Positions 1 through 8,340 of a DNA stretch of 64,000 nt are shown here, piece by piece; position 1 is the first letter of the stretch, and each line of letters begins with the position of its first letter. A program made the position numbers and the translations under genes. The stretch is from Verrucomicrobiaceae bacterium. GTDB taxonomy: Bacteria; Verrucomicrobiota; Verrucomicrobiia; Verrucomicrobiales; Verrucomicrobiaceae. The stretch lies in contig JAIXYN010000085.1 in NCBI GenBank assembly GCA_027490195.1, positions 62,001-126,000 on the forward strand, given 5' to 3'. The notes below the pieces were generated by a model. The model ran no database searches. It saw only the letters and a list, made by a program, of their open reading frames with translations, and had not been told where the DNA came from.

Positions 1-1497
1 AAGTGCGAGTTTAGCTGTCGCGTGATGCCCGTTCATGGCGGCTCGGAGCCGCTGGTCCAGCCACTCCTCCGCCGACTGGCTGGCAGGTGGTGCCTCTAGG
101 TCAAGCCTGCTGAGCAGTTCCTTTAGCACGCGGGACTGCTTCGGGCTGCGCTTTTTCAACCGTGAGAGGTCGCGAACGCGTTCAAACAATGCCTGATAGG
201 AAGCGCTGCGAGTAGCGAGAAGGCCGTATAGCCCACTAGTGGCTAGCTGGTCCAGACGCCAGCCTTTCACATAGGGCGGGTCATTCACCAGAGTCACGCT
301 CTGGCGTCCGCTCTCATCGGGCTCCTCCCGGAGCAAGGCGATGTTTGCCCGACCATCCGCCGCCAGAAGGATGACCGGGCTGTGGGCGGTGACGATGAAT
401 TGAACATTTGGAAACGCCTCAGAAAGCCACTCAATGATGGTTGACTGCCAGCGGATGTGCAGATGCAAGTCGAACTCATCGATGAGGACCACGGCCGGCC
501 CTGTCTCCGGTTTCGACAAATCGGGATACCATTGGTTCAGGCGGCGCACGAGATCCACTATCCACGCGGCGGTAGCACGATGCCCAAGGCTAAGGCCGGA
601 AAAAGGCACCGGGCCATAGGGGGTCTCGAAGAAGACGCTCATGACCGGGTTGGGGTATCCGTAGGGCCGGATCACGACGCCGGCAACCCCTGGAAGAATG
701 CTGCACAGGCACCTGATTGCTCGCTCCAGCGCGCGCGCGGCCTTACGCGCCCCTCGGTCCCCGGCGCTGGCCTGATGATGAAGGCTGAGCAGCCATTGCT
801 CAGGACTGATGAGCGGTAGGTCATCGTAGAAAATGGTGCTGGTTGGAGAATCCGCATCGAGACCACGCGATTCCGGGGTAAGATACTGGGCGTTGGGGGC
901 GGCCACATGCCGCCCAGCACCGTAGGCAATGATGCGAAGCTCATCGACCAAAGAAGAATCGCCACTTCCTGAACTCCTTAACTGAGGCCTGAAGGCCCCA
1001 ACCTCCTTGTGGTCGAAACGAACACAAAAACGCCATTCACCAGCATGAGGCCTGTGCAAACCTTGGGGCACTACGGCAGCTTGACGGGCCTCATTCAAAG
1101 TTGAGACTGGCTCGGTGAGTTCCAGGGAACTAGCGATGTCTTTGCGCTTCTCTCTTGGGAGGGAAAGGTTCTCGAAGTGCCAGTTGAGGAACTGCCTGTC
1201 CGAAAAATAGGGGACGATTGCCGCAGACGATTGCTTCCTGCCTGAACGTCCCATGTCCTGCACGGGTTTCATGCCAGCTATGTATTGCAGAAGGGAGGTT
1301 TTACCCGTGCCGTTTTCTCCTAGAATCACCGTCCATTGAGCCAGATTTCCGTCCGGGGTGCATAAATCGAGCTTCTGCTGAGAACGAAACGTGCGGACAT
1401 TCGTTAACGTCACGCTGCGGATGTAGCGGCACTTCGGTGTGTCGGCACTGCTTTTGGCAGGTATATTTTGGCCGTTGGCGGCTGGCTTGCGTGGCAT
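1..1497 (-). CDS. AAA/ABC-type ATPase, 3' end outside window
   Basis: I translated the minus strand by hand from ATG at 1497 and found an open frame of 499 codons with no stop before the window edge, so the C-terminus is missing. Walker A is GENGTGKTS at residues 60-68. A signature-like SGLSLGHR is at 300-307, Walker B VVLIDEFD at about 336-343, and a switch-histidine segment FIVTAHSPVIL at 368-378. This order is typical of the AAA_15/AAA_21 or OLD-like predicted ATPases often found in defence systems, a family-level inference. An in-frame TGA lies 11 codons upstream, so 1497 is the first usable ATG. It follows the ART-like gene by 61 bp on the same strand and may share its transcript. The missing C-terminus could carry a TOPRIM or other effector domain. 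Confidence 0.88.
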   Translation of the reverse strand, partial: MPRKPAANGQNIPAKSSADTPKCRYIRSVTLTNVRTFRSQQKLDLCTPDGNLAQWTVILGENGTGKTSLLQYIAGMKPVQDMGRSGRKQSSAAIVPYFSDRQFLNWHFENLSLPREKRKDIASSLELTEPVSTLNEARQAAVVPQGLHRPHAGEWRFCVRFDHKEVGAFRPQLRSSGSGDSSLVDELRIIAYGAGRHVAAPNAQYLTPESRGLDADSPTSTIFYDDLPLISPEQWLLSLHHQASAGDRGARKAARALERAIRCLCSILPGVAGVVIRPYGYPNPVMSVFFETPYGPVPFSGLSLGHRATAAWIVDLVRRLNQWYPDLSKPETGPAVVLIDEFDLHLHIRWQSTIIEWLSEAFPNVQFIVTAHSPVILLAADGRANIALLREEPDESGRQSVTLVNDPPYVKGWRLDQLATSGLYGLLATRSASYQALFERVRDLSRLKKRSPKQSRVLKELLSRLDLEAPPASQSAEEWLDQRLRAAMNGHHATAKLAL

Positions 1498-1558
1498 GTG
1501 GACTGATGTACCGCTCCCATGGAGGAATCAAGCCCTGTCCTTTGTCTGCTGGTAGCCC

Positions 1559-2116
1559 CTATCTCGGCAAAAAGTAGCCTTTGATGCACTTCGGATTGCG
1601 AACGCAAATCTGGATGTGGTCCCGGTCCCGCAGCCCTGCGCCGGGATACAGCTCGGAGCCTTCGATGAAGAAGCCGCGCACGGTGTCGAAGGGCGGGAGT
1701 CCTTGCTCCTGCCGCCACGCATGGAGAGTTTCAAAGACCATGCAGTCCAAATAGCGAGCACGAAACCCAATGCCCCGGTTTCTTTCCTCGTTCGAGCCCG
1801 AGAGTTGGCAAATTTGCCGATACCGCTGGTAAGCATCACGCACGATCTGTAGAGCCTCAGCTTCGACCAAATCAAGGCACTTGCCCAAGTCCACCACGAC
1901 ACCGATCACCGCAGGGGTCTTGATGCGCCCCTCTTTGGCAGCTTCAAGCGCCCACTGCCAGCCCCGCTCAAGGCTGTATTCCCAGATGTATTGCCCATTC
2001 CCGAGCCAGTCATAAAGATTCCGACTGGGTGTAAGGTCTGCTCCACCTGCGGCCAGTCGCTTTGCCAGCTTCAATTCACAGCCATGGTAACCAATGACCA
2101 GCGAGCGGGAATTCAT
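1559..2116 (-). CDS. ADP-ribosyltransferase-like conserved protein, candidate toxin
   Basis: This 185-residue protein begins with a beta-strand and YHG (residues 10-12). YDWLGNGQYIWE follows at 35-46, then a Trp/Ala helix (RGWQWA, 51-56), a CLDL segment near 80-83, and a conserved-looking tail GSELYPGAGL...HIQICVRNP at 153-175. The H-x-Y-x-E arrangement (H11, Y43, E46 or a later Glu such as E155) resembles small ADP-ribosyltransferase folds of the DUF3990 or PARP-like kind. That assignment is my inference from pattern and not established. There is no signal peptide or membrane segment, so it is probably cytoplasmic. It starts 5 bp after the stop of a 53-residue gene, an arrangement common for toxin-antitoxin pairs. 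It could instead be an accessory to the ATPase that follows. Confidence 0.75.
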   Translation of the reverse strand: MNSRSLVIGYHGCELKLAKRLAAGGADLTPSRNLYDWLGNGQYIWEYSLERGWQWALEAAKEGRIKTPAVIGVVVDLGKCLDLVEAEALQIVRDAYQRYRQICQLSGSNEERNRGIGFRARYLDCMVFETLHAWRQEQGLPPFDTVRGFFIEGSELYPGAGLRDRDHIQICVRNPKCIKGYFLPR

Positions 2117-2121
2117 GCGAA

Positions 2122-2283
2122 TCAGGGGCGAATGAGTCTGCCTGTCTTCAAGTCCACCCCCACTTTGCGCAAGAAAGCCCGCGCGGATTTCCGGTCCTTT
2201 AGCACATTGGCAGTGTCACGACGCATCATCTCGGCCTCCTTTTTCCAATCAACTGGCTGCAGGACGGGTTCGTCTTTGTTCAT
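2122..2283 (-). CDS. Small basic protein, candidate antitoxin
   Basis: This 53-codon ORF, read by hand on the minus strand, starts at ATG 2283 and ends at TGA 2124-2122. The protein has an acidic/Trp start (MNKDEPVLQPVDWKKEAEMM), then a helix RRDTANVLKDRKSARAFLRK and a Gly-containing tail KTGRLIRP. The pattern of a short N-terminal helix, KSARAFL and a TGRL tail resembles small helical proteins that precede toxin-like genes, which is a recollection-based inference. Only 5 bp separate it from the 185-residue ART-like gene, so the two are very likely co-transcribed and translationally coupled. No DNA-binding domain is obvious. Confidence 0.6.
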   Translation of the reverse strand: MNKDEPVLQPVDWKKEAEMMRRDTANVLKDRKSARAFLRKVGVDLKTGRLIRP

Positions 2284-2317
2284 GCCCAGAAGTTGCCCTC
2301 ACACCCCCAAAATGGCA

Positions 2318-2343
2318 AGCGGGATGTCTTTCGACATCCCGCT
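2318..2343 (-). terminator. Hairpin terminator after rpiB-glyA
   Basis: A perfect 11-bp stem (2318-2328 with 2333-2343) with a TTTC loop carries GCGGGATGTC and its complement. It lies 34 bp past the stop of the RpiB-GlyA gene. On the minus strand it is followed by TTGCCATTTT, a short and imperfect T-run, so it probably ends glyA transcription. It also separates glyA from the small-protein operon beginning at 2283. Confidence 0.75.
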
Positions 2344-2376
2344 GCATGTTCAGGACTTGGAACCTAAAACTCAGCC

Positions 2377-4143
2377 TCAAGGCAGCGGGAAACGCTGGTT
2401 CGTCTCGCTGACTTCCTTGCGAATCTGCGCCAAAGCGGCCTCGTCGTCCTTATTCGTCAGCGCACGGTCGATCCAAGCGGCGATCTGCTGCATCTCGGCT
2501 TCCTTCATGCCGCGAGTGGTGACGGCTGGGGTGCCAATGCGAATGCCGCCACCGAGGGTGATCTTCTCGGTGTCGAAAGGAATGCCGTTTTTGTTCACGG
2601 TGATCGCGGCCTTGTCGAGGGTCTCGCTGGCGACCTTGCCGTTGAGGCCTTTCGGGCGAAGATCGACGAGCATGAGGTGGTTGTCCGTGCCACCGCTGAC
2701 GATGCGGTAACCAAGCGCGGCGAGGGCAGCAGCGAGGGCCTGAGCGTTTTTGACGACCTGTGCGGAATAGGCCTTGAAGTCGGGCTTGAGGCACTCACCG
2801 AAGCAGACAGCCTTGGCGGCGATGACGTGCATGAGGGGGCCGCCTTGCACGCCGGGGAAGACCTGGCTCTGGATCTTTTTGAAGAGGTCCTCACGATTGG
2901 TGAGGATCATGCCGCCACGCGGGCCACGCAGGCTCTTGTGCGTGGTGGTGGTAACGAAGTCGGCGTACTCCATCGGGGAGGGATGCGCGCCACCGGCAAC
3001 GAGACCGGCGATGTGGGCCATGTCCACAAAGAGGTAGGCACCGACGCTTTTGGCAATCTCACTCATCTTTTTGAAGTCGATGATACGCGGGTAGGCGCTG
3101 GCACCCGCGGTGATCATCTTGGGCTGCTCACGCAGGGCGACTTCAGCGAGCTCGTCGTAGTCGATAAGCTCGTTTTCCTGATTCACTCCATACTGGCAGA
3201 AGTTATAAAGACGGCCGGAGAAGTTCGCCGGATTGCCGTGCGTGAGGTGACCGCCGTGGGCGAGATTCATGCCGAGCACCTTGTCGCCGGGCTGGAGGAC
3301 GCTGAAGTAAACCGCTGCATTGGCCTGCGAGCCGGAATGCGGCTGAACGTTGGCAAATTTGGCACCGAAAAGCTCGCACGCGCGATCAGTGGCAAGCTGC
3401 TCGACTTTATCGACCTCTTCGCAGCCACCATACCAGCGTTTGCCGGGATAGCCTTCGGCATACTTGTTGGTGAGGCAGCTGCCCTGAGCCGCCATGACCG
3501 ACTTGCTGGTGAAGTTTTCACTCGCAATGAGTTCGATGTGGTCCTGCTGACGATGCTGCTCGCCGCGAATGATGTCGGCGACTGCGGGATCATTCGCTTC
3601 CAAAATATCGAGCGGGTAAGGTTGGGCGTTCATCTTGTCCACCCGGCGGCCATGACGACCACCGGCAAAGGGTGTTTTCAGCCACGCATCCACGATTTCA
3701 GTAGCGACGCCCTCAGGGGTGTTTTTACCAGAGAGACAGAGCACGTTGGAGTTGTTGTGCTCGCGCGTGATGGCTGCGGTCTGAACGTCACCGACCAGTG
3801 AGGCCTGAATGCCCACATGGCGGTTCGCGGCGATGCACATGCCGATGCCTGTGGTGCAAACTAAAATGCCAGCATCAGCCTCGCCAGAGAGAACCTTGTT
3901 AGCGACCACTTCCGCGTAATCAGGGTAATCGACGGAATCATGTGAATTCACCCCCAGATCTTCGACACCGTAACCGGCGGATTGCAGATGGGCGACGACG
4001 GCATTTTTCAAATCCACCCCGCCATGGTCGGCGGCGATGGCGAGTTTTTGTGGGGAGCTGCCGTTGGAATTACTGGTCATTTTTTGCGGTGGGGGTGGGT
4101 GGGGGTCGAAGATGGGTGGGCGATGGCTGCTGTCATCCATCAT
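2377..4143 (-). CDS. Fused ribose-5-phosphate isomerase B / serine hydroxymethyltransferase
   Basis: One 588-residue frame encodes two enzymes. Residues 33-165 are RpiB-like (ribose-5-P/ribulose-5-P isomerase): AADHGG at 38-42, the catalytic-type Cys96 in ILVCTTGIGM, and the REHN histidine H129. Residues 171-588 are a full-length PLP serine hydroxymethyltransferase (serine + THF to glycine + methylene-THF), with IELIASENFTS at 203-213, DMAHIAGL at 374-381 and the PLP lysine K403 in THKSLRGPRGG. The RpiB part departs from the usual CGTG (CTTG here) and GIRA (GIQA here), so its activity is less sure. Met171 could be a separate GlyA start, but the linker is in frame without a stop. The 4143 start has GGAAG 8 nt upstream and overlaps the phosphatase gene by 11 bp. 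The 21-residue Pro-rich head could be skipped if 4080 is used. Confidence 0.93.
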   Translation of the reverse strand: MMDDSSHRPPIFDPHPPPPQKMTSNSNGSSPQKLAIAADHGGVDLKNAVVAHLQSAGYGVEDLGVNSHDSVDYPDYAEVVANKVLSGEADAGILVCTTGIGMCIAANRHVGIQASLVGDVQTAAITREHNNSNVLCLSGKNTPEGVATEIVDAWLKTPFAGGRHGRRVDKMNAQPYPLDILEANDPAVADIIRGEQHRQQDHIELIASENFTSKSVMAAQGSCLTNKYAEGYPGKRWYGGCEEVDKVEQLATDRACELFGAKFANVQPHSGSQANAAVYFSVLQPGDKVLGMNLAHGGHLTHGNPANFSGRLYNFCQYGVNQENELIDYDELAEVALREQPKMITAGASAYPRIIDFKKMSEIAKSVGAYLFVDMAHIAGLVAGGAHPSPMEYADFVTTTTHKSLRGPRGGMILTNREDLFKKIQSQVFPGVQGGPLMHVIAAKAVCFGECLKPDFKAYSAQVVKNAQALAAALAALGYRIVSGGTDNHLMLVDLRPKGLNGKVASETLDKAAITVNKNGIPFDTEKITLGGGIRIGTPAVTTRGMKEAEMQQIAAWIDRALTNKDDEAALAQIRKEVSETNQRFPLP

Positions 4144-4714
4144 TTTTCTTCCAGGTCTGGTCGATGTAGGCGATCAGACTGGGCAGCATTTTGTCCAGGC
4201 TGCGCAGCGTCTCTTCATACGCTGAACGGCCCTGTCCAAAGGGGTCGGAAACATCCCTGCCGCGAAGAGCATCTTCGGCAGAAAATTCGGAGACGAGGTA
4301 AACCTTGTCCGCCTGCGCAGGAAATTCATCCACAATCGCCGCCATGTGATGCGAGGACATGGCAAAAACATGCGTCGCCTTCTCCAAGGTCTGGCGGTCG
4401 AGCATACGGCTCTGAAAGCGGGCAAGATCAAGACCGCGTTCCTTGAGCAAGGCAGCCGTGTGTTTGCTGGCGGGCATGCCGGGGGCCGCAGCCACTCCAG
4501 CGCTGGAGACCTGATAGTCGGCGCGCTCTTTCACCAGATCACGGAAAAGCGCCTCCGCCATCGGGCTGCGGCAAGTGTTGCCTGTGCAGACAAAAAGAAC
4601 GTTTTTCAAGATGCTGAGCGGGTTTGATTCAATCCCGCCAGAGCTGACGGGGGAGGTCAGTGTGTCGCGCCCCCCCATTTTGTCAAAGGCGTAGCAGAAG
4701 GTGCTCATAAGCAT
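4133..4714 (-). CDS. Low-molecular-weight phosphatase (Tyr/Arg type)
   Basis: The P-loop C43-TGNTC-R49-S is followed by PMAEALF, and the late Asp-Pro general-acid motif is D157-P158 (DVSDPFG). These are the hallmarks of the low-molecular-weight protein phosphatases. The Thr after the catalytic Cys (CTGNTCRS) is the residue that in YwlE-type enzymes favours phospho-arginine over phospho-tyrosine, so either substrate is possible. The first ~35 residues precede the usual family start, so translation may begin later, for example at Met13 (4678). The gene lies directly upstream of rpiB-glyA and overlaps it by 11 bp, which suggests co-transcription. Confidence 0.9.
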   Translation of the reverse strand: MLMSTFCYAFDKMGGRDTLTSPVSSGGIESNPLSILKNVLFVCTGNTCRSPMAEALFRDLVKERADYQVSSAGVAAAPGMPASKHTAALLKERGLDLARFQSRMLDRQTLEKATHVFAMSSHHMAAIVDEFPAQADKVYLVSEFSAEDALRGRDVSDPFGQGRSAYEETLRSLDKMLPSLIAYIDQTWKKNDG

Positions 4715-4796
4715 TTTCGTGGAATATCCCGCTTGCCAAAGGGGCGAGTCATGGGCTTTGCTCCTGTTTGTCCTATTTTCAAGCGCTTAACCCCGG

Positions 4797-7397
4797 ATGG
4801 CGGAACGATATAAAATATATGAAAAGCTCGGTATGGGCGGCGTTGGCGCCGTCTTCCGTGCCTATGACAGCCAGTTGAAGCGCTGGGTCGCCGTCAAACG
4901 ACTGCTGACTGCCAATGAAGCCGACGTCGATAAAAACGTCGCTTCTGAGCTCCGACGTGAGGCTGACGCACTCGCTTCCTTGCGCAATCCGAACATCGTG
5001 ACCATCTTTGACGTGGCGAGCGATGACGAAGGCTTGTTCATGGTGATGGAACTGCTGCAGGGTGAAGACCTGGCGGATGTCGTTGCCCGCGGCCCGCTGC
5101 CCTACGATGATTTTAAAGAACTGGCCTCGCAGACGCTTGAAGGCCTGCTAGCGGCGCACCAGCACCACATCCTGCATCGGGACATTAAGCCTGAGAACAT
5201 CAAGGTGGAGCGCCTTCCCGGCGGTCGCATGCAGTCGAAGATCATCGACTTCGGTCTCGCGCGAGCAGGCCTGCGCGCACGCAAGCAGACGGAGGACCAG
5301 GAAGGCACGGTGATGGGGTCCATTTACTACATGGCTCCTGAGCAGCTCACGCGCGAGCCCGTGGATGAACGCACCGATCTCTATGCCCTGGGCTGCGTCT
5401 TTTATGAGGCGCTCTCTGGCAGGAAAGCTTTCGACGGCAGCACCATGGCCGAAGTCGTTGATAAGCACATCGACCATGTGCTTGTGCCACTCAATGAAAT
5501 AGCCCCGCATGTGCCGCAGTGGCTGGCGGTCTGGTGCGCACGCCTCATGGCCCAAAAGCCAGATGACCGCCCGACCAACGCGCAGCAGGCCATCGAAGAA
5601 TTCCGTGCATGGGAAAAAATGCCCACCATGGTACCCTACGGCCCCTGGATGGGCATGTACGCACCACCACCGGTCTATATGCAGCCGGGTATGCCCCCTG
5701 GAACAGGCACGGTGCCGCTGACAGGTTACTATCCCCCGCCAGAAGCCCAGCCCATCTATGCTGAACCGGTGCCGGTGGAATTTGTAGCCGAAGCGCAACC
5801 CGTCGTTGAACTCGCCGCCCTCACGACGCCGCTGGCCCCTGCGCCGCGCAGGCCAGGAACTGGGCATACGACCTCGATGCAGCGCCCGTCATCTGCGGTC
5901 CGCTCTTCTTTAGCCCCCCCTGCATCATTCATTCAGACAAACGCAAAGCTGATCAAACAAATCGCCATGATCGGCGGAGGCGTCGTTCTGCTCGGCATCG
6001 GCGGATGCTTTTTCTTTGGCAAAAAGCCAGGTGCTTCATCTTCCAGCAATTCGGCGCTGTCGGCTATCGGCATCTCGTCCAATCCTCCAAAAATCAGCTT
6101 TCAGCTTCCACCGGATCGTGCTTTCCCTCCCGTGGACCGTGGCATCGCTCTTTTTTATGTCGGCAACACCGGCAACCTGACCAATCGTAAAGGAAGCGAC
6201 GGCAAACCTGCCCAAGCCAGCCCCAACGAGCCTGTCATCGAGTGGCATGATATTTCCGAACGGGGCAACGACAACATTCTGCGCAGTTATCAAAAGAGTC
6301 CTGACTACGCCCCAAAGCGGAATAACTGGCCGGAGGCAGCCAAAGGCGGCACCCCCAAATCAGGGCGCGTTGTGCTCGATTTCCATTCCCGCAATGGCAA
6401 GCCTTGTATCCTAGAGCTGGATAATACGGGCAGTGAGACACCAGCCATGCCCTTCGGAAGCAAGGATGCCGGGGTCCCAAACGACAAGGGACTTACCGCC
6501 GTCATCGTCTTTCAGGCTGATGCTGCAAAGCTCCCCATGCGTGTTTTTACCCTCGGCAATGATGACCGCACCACGGTATCTCTTCTCGTGGATGAGAAGA
6601 AGAATCTGGTAGCCGAGGTGAAAAACGCGGGAGGCAGCCCCACTCTGACCTCCAAAGATGTGAACGGCACGCTGGCTTGCCTCGCTTTCATCAGCTGGAA
6701 CGCCGTTACGGGCGTTGTGGAACTCCGCGCACGCGATGCCGACGGGAAGGCGTTCACCTCCTCCGGCGGCAAGTCCACCGCGCCATCCAAGCCGCTGAAC
6801 TGGCTGCTGATCGGGCGTGGCCAGGACAGCAGTGGAGGAAGTGTCAGCCCACAGGATCAGTTCAGCGGCTATCTGGCAGAATTTTTTGCGTACTCGGTCG
6901 CCTTGAAACCCGACCAGACCCAGCTCATTGATGGACGTGTGCGTGATTGGTATTTCAGCACCCTACCAACTCCGCTCAATACCCGACTAAAGACGAAGCT
7001 TGCATGGATCGAGCCTCGCAGCGCCTGGAAGCTGAGTGCCAGCCTCAAAAAGGAAGACTGCTCTAAAGCCGTTGACAATAACCCCGGATCCCGCTGGTCC
7101 ACCGGAGCTGCCATGAAGGGCGGTGAGTGGTTCACTATCGAGCTTCCAGCCGAGGAAACCATTGCCGGAGTGGCTCTCGACAGCCAGGGCAGCAATCAGG
7201 ACTACCCCCGCAAATACAAAGTCGAAGTGTCGTCCGACGGAACACAGTGGAACTCCACAGATGCCCAGGGAGATGGGAGCACTGTGACTGAGATTGTTTT
7301 CAAAACACCGCAGAAAGCACGTTTTGTGCGCATCACGCAGCTCGGCTCGGCCAGCAACTACTGGGGCATCAACGAGCTGGTCCTGTTCAAGAAGTAG
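4797..7397 (+). CDS. Membrane Ser/Thr protein kinase with LamG-like and discoidin-like ectodomain
   Basis: Residues 1-275 are a Hanks-type kinase: Gly loop LGMGGVG (11-17), K34, HRDIKPEN with D129, DFG with D151, and the activation segment ending APEQ (180-183). Residues 280-385 are a Pro-rich linker with YAPPPVYMQPG-type repeats. A single membrane helix spans about 387-407. The outer part starts with a Ser-rich spacer, then a concanavalin/LamG-like beta region (about 440-705), then an F5/8-type C (discoidin) fold from about 725, with SRWSTG, WFTIELP and FVRITQLGSASNYWGINEL. The layout suggests a surface sensor that binds polysaccharide or another ligand and signals inside by phosphorylation. 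It is divergent from the phosphatase at 4714. A reversing role for that enzyme is possible but unproven. Confidence 0.92.
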   Translation: MAERYKIYEKLGMGGVGAVFRAYDSQLKRWVAVKRLLTANEADVDKNVASELRREADALASLRNPNIVTIFDVASDDEGLFMVMELLQGEDLADVVARGPLPYDDFKELASQTLEGLLAAHQHHILHRDIKPENIKVERLPGGRMQSKIIDFGLARAGLRARKQTEDQEGTVMGSIYYMAPEQLTREPVDERTDLYALGCVFYEALSGRKAFDGSTMAEVVDKHIDHVLVPLNEIAPHVPQWLAVWCARLMAQKPDDRPTNAQQAIEEFRAWEKMPTMVPYGPWMGMYAPPPVYMQPGMPPGTGTVPLTGYYPPPEAQPIYAEPVPVEFVAEAQPVVELAALTTPLAPAPRRPGTGHTTSMQRPSSAVRSSLAPPASFIQTNAKLIKQIAMIGGGVVLLGIGGCFFFGKKPGASSSSNSALSAIGISSNPPKISFQLPPDRAFPPVDRGIALFYVGNTGNLTNRKGSDGKPAQASPNEPVIEWHDISERGNDNILRSYQKSPDYAPKRNNWPEAAKGGTPKSGRVVLDFHSRNGKPCILELDNTGSETPAMPFGSKDAGVPNDKGLTAVIVFQADAAKLPMRVFTLGNDDRTTVSLLVDEKKNLVAEVKNAGGSPTLTSKDVNGTLACLAFISWNAVTGVVELRARDADGKAFTSSGGKSTAPSKPLNWLLIGRGQDSSGGSVSPQDQFSGYLAEFFAYSVALKPDQTQLIDGRVRDWYFSTLPTPLNTRLKTKLAWIEPRSAWKLSASLKKEDCSKAVDNNPGSRWSTGAAMKGGEWFTIELPAEETIAGVALDSQGSNQDYPRKYKVEVSSDGTQWNSTDAQGDGSTVTEIVFKTPQKARFVRITQLGSASNYWGINELVLFKK

Positions 7398-7422
7398 CCA
7401 GCGCCTTTCTGGGTAGCTTCAG

Positions 7423-8340
7423 TTACATCACTGCCGCGCACAGCGCTCCACGGAGGATGTGCGCCAGCTCATGACTCAGTCCAACTGGGGCCGCCACTGC
7501 GGCATGCACCATTCCGATGGCTGTTTCACACGGAATTACTGTGAGCACATGCCCAGATGCCAGAGGCTGGTGAATCACCGGGGGTGTTTCACAGGCAGAC
7601 ATCGCGCTCGCACGTATCGCAGCTCCCCATGCCATCATCGTGGAAAGCACCAGCCCGGCTGTCGCCGCTCCTCCACACAGCACTTCGCCATCATCATTCA
7701 TCACCAGAACCTCCCCCCCCCCCTCAGGCAGAACCAACCGCGCCCAGCCGGCAAATGCCGCCAGACGCACCTCGCGTGTTCCTTGCGGCACTTCAAAGGT
7801 GGGTGCCTGAGGCAGAACAAAATTGCATTCCGGCTGCATGTCAGGTACGACCACATCTTTGCGGACATCCCCCTCAGCGGCATCGCCACTCTCTTCATTC
7901 ACAGGAGCAAACACGATTTTTTTCTTCTGGGACGCCGGCTCCACCGGGGCACTCTCGCTGATGCGCGTTAAAATGCCCGCGTCAGTCGCACGTTGGCGAA
8001 TCGCTCGCAGCTTGTCACGAATTCGACTTAGCGGCAGCGCAGCAGCTGGGTTGGGAATTGATCGGCCAAGCGCTTCACCGTCCATTTCATCTTCCATTTC
8101 TGCCAGCGGCTCAGAATCCTCAGAAACTGTTTCAGTCAATGCAACAGCGGGCGCTGGACTCACGGATGGTTGCAGCCAGTCCGTAGCAAATCCCCATGCC
8201 TCGGCAGCATTGCCCGGCAAAGTTTCAGGCGTCGTATCGATCTCTACGACGCCTGGTGCTCCCTTCACGCAGTCCTCCTGAGGTGCGATCTGTGCCACCA
8301 GAGCCTTGATTCGCTCGGCATCAATCCATGAGACTTGCAT
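7423..8340 (-). CDS. ParA-associated protein with Roadblock/LC7-like C-terminus
   Basis: This is a protein of about 305 residues. The N-terminal half is acidic and low-complexity (residues 40-110, rich in Ala, Glu, Pro). The C-terminal ~120 residues read as alternating strand and helix: ARLVLP, VLVMNDDGEVL, a long Ala/Met helix, HVLTVIPCETAIGMVHAAV and a final helix. That is reminiscent of the Roadblock/LC7 (MglB-like) fold, which is an inference only. I chose ATG 8340 because GGGAG lies 7 nt upstream. The start overlaps the 3' end of parA by 20 bp, so the two genes are translationally coupled and probably act together as ATPase and partner. No DNA-binding motif typical of ParB is visible. 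Confidence 0.7.
   Translation of the reverse strand: MQVSWIDAERIKALVAQIAPQEDCVKGAPGVVEIDTTPETLPGNAAEAWGFATDWLQPSVSPAPAVALTETVSEDSEPLAEMEDEMDGEALGRSIPNPAAALPLSRIRDKLRAIRQRATDAGILTRISESAPVEPASQKKKIVFAPVNEESGDAAEGDVRKDVVVPDMQPECNFVLPQAPTFEVPQGTREVRLAAFAGWARLVLPEGGGEVLVMNDDGEVLCGGAATAGLVLSTMMAWGAAIRASAMSACETPPVIHQPLASGHVLTVIPCETAIGMVHAAVAAPVGLSHELAHILRGALCAAVM

Noticed and set aside
2677..3801. 374-codon plus-strand open frame
   Set aside because: It is antisense to the RpiB-GlyA gene in a GC-rich region, and the GlyA motifs on the other strand are decisive.
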